This document shows positions 18,729-26,989 of a stretch of 57,279 bases of DNA, in pieces. Under the pieces are notes generated by a model, which saw only the letters and a program-made list of their open reading frames with translations, did not search any database and had not been told where the DNA came from. The stretch is taken from the NCBI GenBank assembly GCA_964393795.1, contig CAYMWA010000007.1:1-57279 (forward strand), written 5' to 3'. Source of the stretch: Chryseosolibacter sp964393795. GTDB lineage: Bacteria; Bacteroidota; Bacteroidia; Cytophagales; Cyclobacteriaceae. A program made the translations under genes and the position numbers. Every line of letters starts with the position of its first letter. Within the stretch, counting starts at the first letter, position 1.

Positions 18729-19829
18729 ATGATTTCGAAGCTGTTGGTGGTTCTTCTTGGCGCTGTCCTGACTTCAACTGATGGCGTTTTCTACAAGAGC
18801 CCTGCCTTGAGGGAGGTCAGCATCATGCCGGTGTCCGGGCACTTTTCCATTCTGGATGACGGAGGGGAGAGCGTCGACATAATGGCAATGGAGGATGAAA
18901 ACTGTCTTTTGTATTGGTATCGAAGAATACAAACGCCGGTATGCCTGACAGGTGAGTGCAAAGCGGTCGACATCGGCGTGTATTGGGACTTGACCGGAGA
19001 TTTTTTTGGACTCGAAGTATACGGCGAACACCTTACGAAAACTGACCACACGACCTTTTCAGCCGCGGATTATCAGAAGCTTGTCGACATTCTCGCCAAC
19101 GACTGGTCCGTGTTGCGGGAATACAAGTTGGAAGACCTTACGAACGGACCGACGCAAGCAATAGGTGAGGGGACCGGGAACAGTCCGGATGTGACATCGG
19201 GCGCCACGCGGAGGGAGATCGCTTCCGAAGCGGTTGCACATGCGGTCTATACCACCTATACGCTTTGGCACCTTGTGCATGTTGGAGAAAAAGCACAGTT
19301 GGCCAATTTGACGGTAGAGGTGTTGCAGCAGGGAACACTGACGGACCGGATACTAACAACCGCAAATAACAAACTGGTTCTTTTTCTTCTTGAGTTGTTT
19401 GCTAACGCGCGAATTCAACAGGCCGACAAATTGACGCCGCTGGTCCTTAAGGGGCTACGGCAGGGCAGTGACCCGAATCTGCAAAGCCTCGCCCTTAGGT
19501 CGATTCCCCATATCGCGCTTGAAAAACGGGATGTGCAGTCGGGCTTGGCAGATGCTTACGTCGGTGCACCAGACGAATTGCGACTGCGAATGGTGAATGC
19601 ACTGAAAGGCCTTCGCTATGTTTCTGATACGCTGTACGCCGCGCTCGAGCCCGACGTACACATCGAAAATGAATGGTTTTCCGCAAAGGTATTGCAAGTG
19701 TTGAAGTATGCACCCGTACAGTCGTCTGCGGTTATTGCAACCGCAAGAAAAAGGTTGGAGAGTTCAAATGTCTATGTTCGGGTGATGGCAGAGGAATATC
19801 TCAAATATGTTGGCAAGCCGGGCGGCTAG
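18729..19829 (+). CDS. secreted protein with flavinylation-like motif and HEAT-like repeats
   Basis: 366 residues. A signal peptide (MISKLLVVLLGAVLTSTDG) is followed by a domain of about 160 residues ending in DVTSGATRREIASEAVAHAV. Asp154-x-x-Ser157-Gly-Ala-Thr160 has the same form as the FMN attachment motif of FMN_bind/NqrC-type domains. Upstream, FGLEVYGEHLTKTDHTTF could be the matching substrate loop. Three cysteines (59, 72, 77) lie nearby. Residues 180-360 form short helical repeats like HEAT repeats. It follows the big FAD protein by 53 bp, suggesting a shared redox role. FMN binding is inference. Confidence 0.75.
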   Translation: MISKLLVVLLGAVLTSTDGVFYKSPALREVSIMPVSGHFSILDDGGESVDIMAMEDENCLLYWYRRIQTPVCLTGECKAVDIGVYWDLTGDFFGLEVYGEHLTKTDHTTFSAADYQKLVDILANDWSVLREYKLEDLTNGPTQAIGEGTGNSPDVTSGATRREIASEAVAHAVYTTYTLWHLVHVGEKAQLANLTVEVLQQGTLTDRILTTANNKLVLFLLELFANARIQQADKLTPLVLKGLRQGSDPNLQSLALRSIPHIALEKRDVQSGLADAYVGAPDELRLRMVNALKGLRYVSDTLYAALEPDVHIENEWFSAKVLQVLKYAPVQSSAVIATARKRLESSNVYVRVMAEEYLKYVGKPGG

Positions 19830-19936
19830 CGGATGTCCTTGATGCGTTGGTCAGAGTCACGTGGGTGAAAATTCGAATTGAAAGTTGAATGGCGCCCGGG
19901 AATTCGTTAATATGCGTAAGCTAAAATCCGTTGCTC

Positions 19937-21373
19937 ATGCACCATCCACCATTCAGGCGTCGTGTCGCCTTCGCTGCTCTTCTGTTCCTTTTGATTGCAG
20001 GCCATACAGCACACCCACAGCGTGATCTGCGCAAACCCAATGTCCTTTTCATCGCCTCCGACGATTTGAATGCGCGCATTGGACCTTATGGCCACCCGCT
20101 CGTGCAGACGCCCAATCTTGATCGGCTTGCCCGTATGGGAGTCACTTTCAAACATGCCTACAACCAGTATCCGTTGTGCAATCCAAGTCGGGTGTCCATG
20201 TTGACCGGCCTGCGTCCGGATACAACGCGCGTATTCGACCTGAAGACTGTTTTTCGCGACAATATCCCTACCGTTGCTACGCTTCCTGAATTCTTTAAGA
20301 ATCACGGGTATTTTTCTGCACGGGTCGGGAAAATGTTTCACTATGGCGTTCCCAGCGATATCGGGACGGACGGCCTCGATGATCCGCAATCCTGGGACCA
20401 GGTAATCAATCCGGCAGGGCGTGACAAAAGAGAAGAACATCTGCTGACCAGCTATACGCCTACGCGCGGACTTGGCAGTTCACTTTCCTTCCTCGCCGCA
20501 GACGGTCCGGATGAAGCGCAGACTGATGGACTGATCGCTCTTGAAACCATTCGGTTGTTGAAAGAGCACAAAGATGAACCGTTCTTCATTGGCGCCGGAT
20601 TTTTCCGACCGCATTGTCCGTACATAGCACCAAAGAAGTATTTTGATCTTTACCCCATCGACAAAATTACGCTGCCTGAAAATCCGCCTGAACATTTTCA
20701 GCACATCCCTGCACCCGCGTTCTGGACGACTCCACTCTACTGGGGACTGGATGAGCAACAGCGAAAGGAAGTGATTCGCGCGTATTATGCCTCGGTCACT
20801 TTTGTGGATGCCCAACTCGGAAAGATACTCGATGCGCTGGAAGAACTCGGCCTTGCCGAAAATACCATTATCGTATTTTGGAGTGATCATGGGTATCACC
20901 TCTCGGAACACGGGCAGTGGAAGAAGCAAAGTCTGTTCGAGAACGTCGCGCGCGTGCCGCTGTTCATTGCCGCTCCCGGCGCGAAGGGTAACGGCAAGGA
21001 ATGCAAACGCGTTGTGGAACTCATCGACGTCTACCCCACACTTGCGCGTTTGTGCGGCATGGAGCCGCCCGCTTACCTTTCAGGTACAGACCTGAGTCCA
21101 CTTCTGGAGCGTCCACGAGGACGATGGGGACGGCCTGCCTATACGCAAGTGCTGCGAAAGAAGGATAACATCATGGGACGAAGTGTACGCACGGAACGGT
21201 GGCGTTATACAGAATGGGATGGAGGCGCGAGCGGCGCGGAACTGTACGACCACAAAAAAGACCCCAATGAATACAACAACCTGGCTGATCATCCTTCCTT
21301 TGCCACAGTGCGCGATAAGATGAAAGAACTTCTACACCGGAATACGTCGACACGGGATCAACTCCTGAAATGA
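19937..21373 (+). CDS. S1-family sulfatase, iduronate-2-sulfatase-like
   Basis: 478 residues from the ATG at 19937 (a TTG six bases upstream is less likely). A signal peptide ends near AHPQ. Metal motif IASDDLN, formylglycine motif CNPSRVSMLTG (Cys about 81), FWSDHGYHLSEHGQWKK with the second metal/active-site residues, and a C-terminal ELYDHKKDPNEYNNLAD segment typical of iduronate-2-sulfatase-like (S1_7-type) enzymes. Its TGA overlaps the next ATG in ATGA, so the two sulfatases are translationally coupled. Confidence 0.93.
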   Translation: MHHPPFRRRVAFAALLFLLIAGHTAHPQRDLRKPNVLFIASDDLNARIGPYGHPLVQTPNLDRLARMGVTFKHAYNQYPLCNPSRVSMLTGLRPDTTRVFDLKTVFRDNIPTVATLPEFFKNHGYFSARVGKMFHYGVPSDIGTDGLDDPQSWDQVINPAGRDKREEHLLTSYTPTRGLGSSLSFLAADGPDEAQTDGLIALETIRLLKEHKDEPFFIGAGFFRPHCPYIAPKKYFDLYPIDKITLPENPPEHFQHIPAPAFWTTPLYWGLDEQQRKEVIRAYYASVTFVDAQLGKILDALEELGLAENTIIVFWSDHGYHLSEHGQWKKQSLFENVARVPLFIAAPGAKGNGKECKRVVELIDVYPTLARLCGMEPPAYLSGTDLSPLLERPRGRWGRPAYTQVLRKKDNIMGRSVRTERWRYTEWDGGASGAELYDHKKDPNEYNNLADHPSFATVRDKMKELLHRNTSTRDQLLK

Positions 21374-22818
21374 TTAGACTGATCGTACTGCTCCTTGTCG
21401 CTCTTCTTGCTTCAGTGTCTCTGAAGGCACAGTCGACGCGCGCACGACCTAATGTAGTACTGATATGTATCGATGATCTTCGCCCCGAGCTCGGTTGTTA
21501 CGGCAATGCTGTTATACGGACACCGAATCTCGACAGGCTGGCATCACATGCGCTTTTGTTCGAGAACCACTATGTGCAGGTGCCGACTTGTGGGGCGTCG
21601 CGTTTCAATCTCCTTACGGGAATGCGGCCAACAAACGACGCACATCTTCGCAATGATGCCATTGAACGGTTCATTTCTTCACAGCCCGAAAGTCCGCGAC
21701 CCGAGTCTTTCATCCACGCACTCCGCCGCAACGGATACCACACAGTTGGCATCGGCAAGATCAGCCACTCCGCAGATGGATTGTTGTACCCGTATACGGG
21801 AGACCCGTCAGGTGCGAAGCGAGAACTTCCCTACAGCTGGGATGAGTTGTTGTTCAACGCCGGAAAGTGGGGCACCGGTTGGAATGCGTTCTTCGGATAC
21901 GCGGACGGCTCCAACCGTCAAAGTATGCATGAGCAGGTTAGACCATACGAGAAAGGTGCTGTAGACGACGAAGGTTACCCGGACGGCCTTACTGCGAACC
22001 TGGCCGTAGAAAAGATAGCGGACCTTGCACGACAGCAAAAGCCGTTCTTCCTGGGCGTAGGCTTTTTCAAACCACACTTGCCCTTTAACGCGCCGGAGCA
22101 GTATTGGGATTGGTACGACGAATCAACTCTGCCAATGACGGGTTCGCCCGACCTGCCAGTAAATGTCAATCCGGCGAGTCTTCATGGGAGCAACGAATTT
22201 AACAGGTATCGCCTCGGCGATGAGAAAGCTTCCCTCTCGAAACCGTTGTCCGAGCCGTACGCCAGAAAGATCATTCACGCCTATTACGCGGCCATAAGCT
22301 ATGTCGACGCACAAGTTGGTAAGGTATTGAACGCACTCGAGGTAAACGGACTTTCTGACAATACAATTGTGATCGTTTGGGGCGATCATGGATGGCACCT
22401 CGGTGATCACCGCGTATGGGGGAAACACACACTGTTCGAAGCTGCGCTGCGGAGTCCCTTGATTATTCGCGTTCCGGGTATGAAAAAGCCCGGCCGCCAT
22501 ACGGAGGAAATTGTCAGCACGATTGATCTTTATCCGACACTGATGGAACTGTGCGGCATTCCGCTGTCTTATGAAGTGGATGGAAAAAGTTTCTCGGCGA
22601 TTTTCTTCCGCCGTCGCATCCGAGGGTGGGAGGGCATCGCGTACAGCTACTTCAATAACGGGGTGACTATGCGAAACAAGAAGTACCGTCTTACGCGTTA
22701 TTCCCGCAAAGAAGAACCAGTTGTTGAGCTATACAACCACAGGAAAGATCCCTTCGAAAATCGGAACATCGCCGACCAGCATCCCCGCAGGGTGAAAGTG
22801 TTAAGTGCTAAGTTTTAA
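21370..22818 (+). CDS. S1-family sulfatase, iduronate-2-sulfatase-like, C-terminus in repeat
   Basis: 482 residues with a signal peptide. Metal site ICIDDLRPE, formylglycine motif CGASRFNLLTG (Cys74, Ala variant), GIGKISH, VWGDHGWHLGDH and ELYNHRKDPFENRNIAD are present. It is a paralogue of the preceding gene and overlaps it by 4 bp. The last six residues and the TAA stop are encoded by a heptad repeat (AGTTTTA units) rather than by typical C-terminal sequence, so the original end has probably been replaced; the catalytic domain is complete. Confidence 0.92.
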   Translation: MIRLIVLLLVALLASVSLKAQSTRARPNVVLICIDDLRPELGCYGNAVIRTPNLDRLASHALLFENHYVQVPTCGASRFNLLTGMRPTNDAHLRNDAIERFISSQPESPRPESFIHALRRNGYHTVGIGKISHSADGLLYPYTGDPSGAKRELPYSWDELLFNAGKWGTGWNAFFGYADGSNRQSMHEQVRPYEKGAVDDEGYPDGLTANLAVEKIADLARQQKPFFLGVGFFKPHLPFNAPEQYWDWYDESTLPMTGSPDLPVNVNPASLHGSNEFNRYRLGDEKASLSKPLSEPYARKIIHAYYAAISYVDAQVGKVLNALEVNGLSDNTIVIVWGDHGWHLGDHRVWGKHTLFEAALRSPLIIRVPGMKKPGRHTEEIVSTIDLYPTLMELCGIPLSYEVDGKSFSAIFFRRRIRGWEGIAYSYFNNGVTMRNKKYRLTRYSRKEEPVVELYNHRKDPFENRNIADQHPRRVKVLSAKF

Positions 22819-22838
22819 GTTTTAAGTTTTAAGTGGAC
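22797..22838. repeat. heptad tandem repeat array, unit AGTTTTA
   Basis: Units AGTGTTA, AGTGCTA, AGTTTTA three times, AGTGGAC, in register. It overlaps the end of the fourth sulfatase and supplies its stop codon. Confidence 0.9.
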
Positions 22839-23301
22839 GTCCCGCGGGCAACTCACTACTGCAGATCAAGCGACCACCCGCCACAAACGCGCGGCCCCTC
22901 ACGACTCACGGAAAAGTGTATGGCGTAGACCTGGAGTATGACATGGAAAAATTTAGCGAGTGCAAATTGACTTCGGTGATTTCTGATGGACAACTGTACA
23001 AGCGACTGGACATCATTTGTAAAGCGATTGGGGCTCAGTACGAAGTGCGGGAAAACCATATTGTGATCAGTGGTGGTGCATGCAGTATCGAATAAGTGGT
23101 GCGGAACCTGACGGTGAGGGCAGTATTAATATAGACTTAATCCCCTGACTAACCGAAAGAAATACGGAAGGGCTTAATTGCCTTTTGAAATAGTGGCAAA
23201 AAGAAATATGCGGAGTGCCCGAAGAACATATAGCGAAAATACAATGCGGACTAAATCTTAAAATCACTAATGCCTATGAAAAATTTTACTTAGAAGAAAA
23301 G
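22839..23301. other. intergenic stretch with a gene remnant
   Basis: Between the last sulfatase and the SusC fragment. It holds a two-unit trace of the TCACGAC heptad (about 22898-22911), the FecR remnant annotated separately, and about 200 bp of A/T-rich sequence in which I see no gene. Confidence 0.6.
22910..23095 (+). pseudogene. C-terminal remnant of a FecR-type anti-sigma factor (DUF4974)
   Basis: One frame from 22910 to the TAA at 23093-23095 reads as the C-terminal end of a FecR-family DUF4974 domain: GVDLEYDMEKFSECKLTS, then LYKRLDIICKAIGAQYEV and HIVISGGAC. About 60 codons remain of a protein normally 300 or more residues long. The N-terminal anti-sigma region, the membrane segment, the FecR domain and the partner ECF sigma factor are all absent. 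Its position directly before an STN-containing SusC is where such a regulator belongs. Upstream it runs into repeat-like sequence, so it has no start codon of its own apart from internal ones. Confidence 0.75.
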
Positions 23302-23331
23302 AAGCCGGCAATGTTAGCGCATCGCCGGCTT
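23302..23331 (+). terminator. hairpin upstream of SusC fragment
   Basis: AAGCCGGC (23302-23309) and GCCGGCTT (23324-23331) form a perfect 8-bp stem with a 14-nt loop. The sequence after it is TGAAAAAGC, with no T-run on the plus strand, while on the minus strand it is followed by CTTTTCTTCT. It could be a terminator or a 5' leader structure of the susC transcript. Confidence 0.45.
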
Positions 23332-23403
23332 TGAAAAAGCTACGTCTGGTTGACGGAAGCTTTGCAGTTTTTGCCTGTTCCTAAACAAAAACCTATTCAA
23401 AAT

Positions 23404-24084
23404 ATGAATAAACCCAGACATATTCAAGATGTACTTTATCGAGTCATGAGAATTACCCTAGCACAATTCCTGTTTGTGGGTATTTTTGCGTCTTTGGCTA
23501 CTGCTGGTCCGACGAAGGGCCAGGGGCTACTGGATCGCAAAATATCCCTGGTTGCTGAAAATCAGGTGGTTAAATCGATTCTCGAAGAGATAGAAAACCA
23601 GACCTCGATCGTTTTCACGTATCGGCCGGTCCTCATCAATAGCGGGAAGACTTTTTCCTTCGAGGTTACCGATACTCCGATTTCCGACGTATTGTCGCGC
23701 ATATTAAGTTCCGATGTGACATTCGTGGCGGTGGATGCCGAAGAGGAAATCGTACTTCGTCCTGCCGTGAAAGTGGCGTCAATCAATCCCATTCCGATTC
23801 TGGAAACGGCGGTGGCCCTCACGATATCCGGACAGGTACGCGATGAAAACGGTGAAACGCTTCCGGGCGTTAACGTAATTGAAAAAGGGACGACGAACGG
23901 TACCACTACAGACATTGAGGGCAGATTTTCTCTTAATGTAGCGGACGAAAACAGCATTCTCGTTTTCTCGTTTATCGGATATAAAAGCCAGGAACTCGTA
24001 GTGGGTAACCGCACGGATATGTCGGTTTCGCTGGCTCCCGACGTAGCGGTCCTTGAGGAAGTTGTTGTAGCTACTCGCGGATGA
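23404..24084 (+). pseudogene. N-terminal fragment of a SusC-like TonB-dependent receptor (STN type)
   Basis: 226 residues from the ATG at 23404; a TTG at 23350 is a poorer start. It contains a signal region (FLFVGIFASLATA), an STN domain (residues about 45-120, ISLVAENQVVKSILEEI), and a carboxypeptidase-D-like regulatory domain (ISGQVRDENGETLPGVNV to LVFSFIGYKSQELVV). It then stops with TGA right after the TonB-box-like EEVVVATRG. In intact SusC proteins the plug and barrel follow. The STN domain normally signals to a FecR anti-sigma factor, whose remnant lies just upstream. Confidence 0.88.
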
Positions 24085-25136
24085 ACGCAAACCCCCACGA
24101 ACAGAGTCCTTACAAGTTTTACAAGGAATCAGTCGTGGGCAACCCCGATATTCACTGGGAGAAAGCACTCAAGAGCAACTACGCTGTTGAAATCGGGTTC
24201 CTGGATGACCTGATCTCCCTTACCTATGACTATTTTACAGAAGAACGAACGGATATCTTACTTGGCTCCAGACCCAGTATCCCGCCGTTTTTCGGTACTT
24301 CTGCGCCGAGCGCAAACCTCGGGCGGGTAGAGGCAAAAGGTCATGAGTTGGAACTTCGGTTTGACAAACGCACACCGAATGTGCGCTACTGGGCAACAAT
24401 GTCAGTAACCCATACGCAAAACAAGATCCTTGCAAAAGAAGACCCTATTCTCCTGCCAGGCTATCTTAAAGCAGAGGGCTACCAGATTGACCAGACCCGG
24501 TCGCAGATCAGGGCGGGTATGTATACAAACTGGGATGAGATCTATGCAAGCGTTCCGCAAGAGTCTAACGATCAGCAAAAGCTTCCGGGCTTTTACAACA
24601 TCCTCGATTTTAATGCGGATGGCATGATCAAGTCGGATGACAATGCTCCGATGGGATATCCTGAGCAACCCCAAAATAGTTACAACGCGACTGTCGGCGT
24701 GAACTACAAAGGACTCGGCCTGGTGATTCAGTTCTACGGTGTGACCAACGTGTCACGTCATATTCCGCTGAAGAACTACAACCTCAATCAGAACGTGTTG
24801 TTTGCTGATGTCGCCGATTACTGGTCTAAAGAAAACCCTGGTGGAAGCTCCTATCTTCCGATGTGGAAGGCGCAAGGCGAATTCCTTGGAGACTACTGGA
24901 TCTACGACGGGTCGTATGCCAGACTTAAGACGGCTGAAATCTCCTACACGTTGGCAGATGATTTCGTGAAGAGAGCAGGTTTATCCTCGATGCGCCTTTA
25001 CCTGAACGGAAACAACCTGGCGTTCTGGTCAAAGCTTCCGGATGACCGCGAGGGTGCCGTCACTGGTGGAAGTTCCGCCAATGGCGCCTATCCTGCTACG
25101 AAGCGGATTACGTTGGGGATTGATGTAACATTTTAA
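24081..25136 (+). pseudogene. C-terminal barrel fragment of a SusC-like receptor
   Basis: 351 residues in a different frame from the N-terminal fragment, overlapping it by 4 bp (ATGA). The text VGNPDIHWEKALKSNYAVEIGFLDDLISLTYDYF starts late in the SusC barrel, and the end, YPATKRITLGIDVTF, is the proper outer-membrane C-terminus with terminal Phe. The plug domain and most of the barrel, roughly 500 residues by family length, are missing, and the frame is shifted. The ATGA overlap might allow the fragment to be translated, but a working receptor cannot result. Confidence 0.85.
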
Positions 25137-25148
25137 ACAGAGTGACAC

Positions 25149-26948
25149 ATGTTAAAGAATAAGAAAACGAAATTTGGGTTCATCTTCGCGGTCGCCCTGG
25201 CCGCGGTATCCCTGGTGGGTTGTGAAGAGTATCTTGACAAGGCACCTGAAGCGTCAATTTCAGATAAGGAGGCGTTCGGAAACTTTGTAGCGTTTCAGGG
25301 ATTCGTGGAAGAGATGTACAATTGTGTGGCCGACTTCAATAAAACGATTGCCGGCAACTATTACCACAATTTTTATGCGGCCGATGAGGCGTTGTCAAAC
25401 GTGCCCCTGATGTGGGATGATGGAAACTATTGGGATCAATCCAAGTTCCTGACAGGCTCGTTGAATACCAACAACGGTACAATGAACAAGCGTATCTGGC
25501 CGCTGAGCTGGTATGCCATTCGCAAAGCGAACCTGGGGCTTACCAAAATGGATCTGTTACAAGGAACTCAGGAAGAAAAGGATGTGATCAAAGGACAGTT
25601 GTTGTTTTTCCGCGGCTATTTCCATTTTGACCTCAGCCGTTGGTGGGGCGGACTGCCGTACATTGATACGTTGCTGTCAGCCACTGGCGAATTGAAAATA
25701 CCCCGGCTCAATTATCGTGAAACTGCATTGAAGGCGGCAGCTGATCTGCGCGCTGCGGCAGAATTGCTTCCGGTGAAGTGGGATGACACGCAGGTAGGAC
25801 AGGCCACCCTTGGTAATAACGACGTCCGCATCAGCAAGATCCATGCGCTTTCGTTCCTCGGCAAAACGTTGCTCTATGCAGCCAGTCCGATGATGAATGA
25901 AGAGTCTACCGGCGTGAACGCCTACGATCCCGAACTCGCCAAGCAGGCAGCCCAGGTGTTTGCAGACGTGATCCGGATCTGTGAAGAAACCGGGGCGTAT
26001 AAACTGCAGACCTGGGATACCTGGACGGAAAACTTCTGGGTATGGTCGCCGGGCAACAGAACACGTCCGGGTGGAACGGAAGTGATCATGAATCCGATGG
26101 TTTTCGATGTCGGATATCCAAGATGGACAACCTGCCGTACCAGCAGCCCTGTAGAATTTGGTGCCGGAAACAACCGGGTGGAAGTGCCTACGCACAACTA
26201 CATCAAGAATTACCGCATGGCGAATGGCTTGCCTATTGACGATCCTGCTTCTGGCTTTGACCCGAACGATCCCTGGGCCAACCGCGAACCGCGATTCTAT
26301 AAGGATATTGTAGTGGATGGCGATCAGATGGTGAACAGTTCCGACTCACGCGCGGACAACGATCGGTTTGCTCAATTGTATAACGGTGGACGCCATAAAG
26401 GTGGAACACAGGGTAGTGTCACTGGATATTACTATAAGAAGTGGACACCCGTTGGTTGCAACCCATGGGATAACCGATGGGGCAATTTCCAGGCCTATGT
26501 TCCCTATATGAGATTGGCGGACGTGTACCTCATGTACGCTGAGGCGGTACTGCACGGTTACGGAACGCCTCAGAGCAGTGTGTCGGGCAGTCTCACTGCC
26601 GAGCAAGCGCTGAATGTGATCAGGAATCGTGCACAGTTGCCGAACCTTGATCCGAAGTTTACGGGAAGCAAAGAAGCGTTTATGGAAGCGATTATTGTTG
26701 AACGTGCGGTTGAACTCGCCTTCGAGAGTCATCGCTGGTTTGACCTTCGCCGCTGGAACATCGCGAGTGAGCTTAAATACCGAGAAAAGACAGCGCTTGA
26801 TTTTGATCGCGGCCCTGACGGTAAACCGATCAACATGACGGAACGAGTAGTGCTTACAAAGGTGTTTGAAAAGAAACACAATTGGTTGCCATTCCGGTTG
26901 AGTGATACCAAACTCTACGCGGAGTTCCCGCAAAACCCCGGATGGTAG
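25149..26948 (+). CDS. SusD/RagB-family outer-membrane glycan-binding lipoprotein
   Basis: 599 residues. The N-terminal signal ends in a lipobox, SLVGCEEYLDKAPE, with Cys about 25, so it is surface lipid-anchored. SusD features are present: an N-terminal helical block with DEALSNVP, the R-G-Y-F-H-FDLSRWWGGLPY segment, and a C-terminal VERAVELAFESHRWFDLRRWNI motif diagnostic of SusD/RagB. It forms a lid over its SusC partner and binds the glycan. The gene is complete, unlike the two SusC genes around it. Confidence 0.95.
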   Translation: MLKNKKTKFGFIFAVALAAVSLVGCEEYLDKAPEASISDKEAFGNFVAFQGFVEEMYNCVADFNKTIAGNYYHNFYAADEALSNVPLMWDDGNYWDQSKFLTGSLNTNNGTMNKRIWPLSWYAIRKANLGLTKMDLLQGTQEEKDVIKGQLLFFRGYFHFDLSRWWGGLPYIDTLLSATGELKIPRLNYRETALKAAADLRAAAELLPVKWDDTQVGQATLGNNDVRISKIHALSFLGKTLLYAASPMMNEESTGVNAYDPELAKQAAQVFADVIRICEETGAYKLQTWDTWTENFWVWSPGNRTRPGGTEVIMNPMVFDVGYPRWTTCRTSSPVEFGAGNNRVEVPTHNYIKNYRMANGLPIDDPASGFDPNDPWANREPRFYKDIVVDGDQMVNSSDSRADNDRFAQLYNGGRHKGGTQGSVTGYYYKKWTPVGCNPWDNRWGNFQAYVPYMRLADVYLMYAEAVLHGYGTPQSSVSGSLTAEQALNVIRNRAQLPNLDPKFTGSKEAFMEAIIVERAVELAFESHRWFDLRRWNIASELKYREKTALDFDRGPDGKPINMTERVVLTKVFEKKHNWLPFRLSDTKLYAEFPQNPGW

Positions 26949-26989
26949 AAGGGCATCGAAAAACAGTCTACAATCACTAATGTTTTACA

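Noticed and set aside
19931..19936. TTG start of the third sulfatase
   Set aside because: An ATG two codons later gives an equally good signal peptide.
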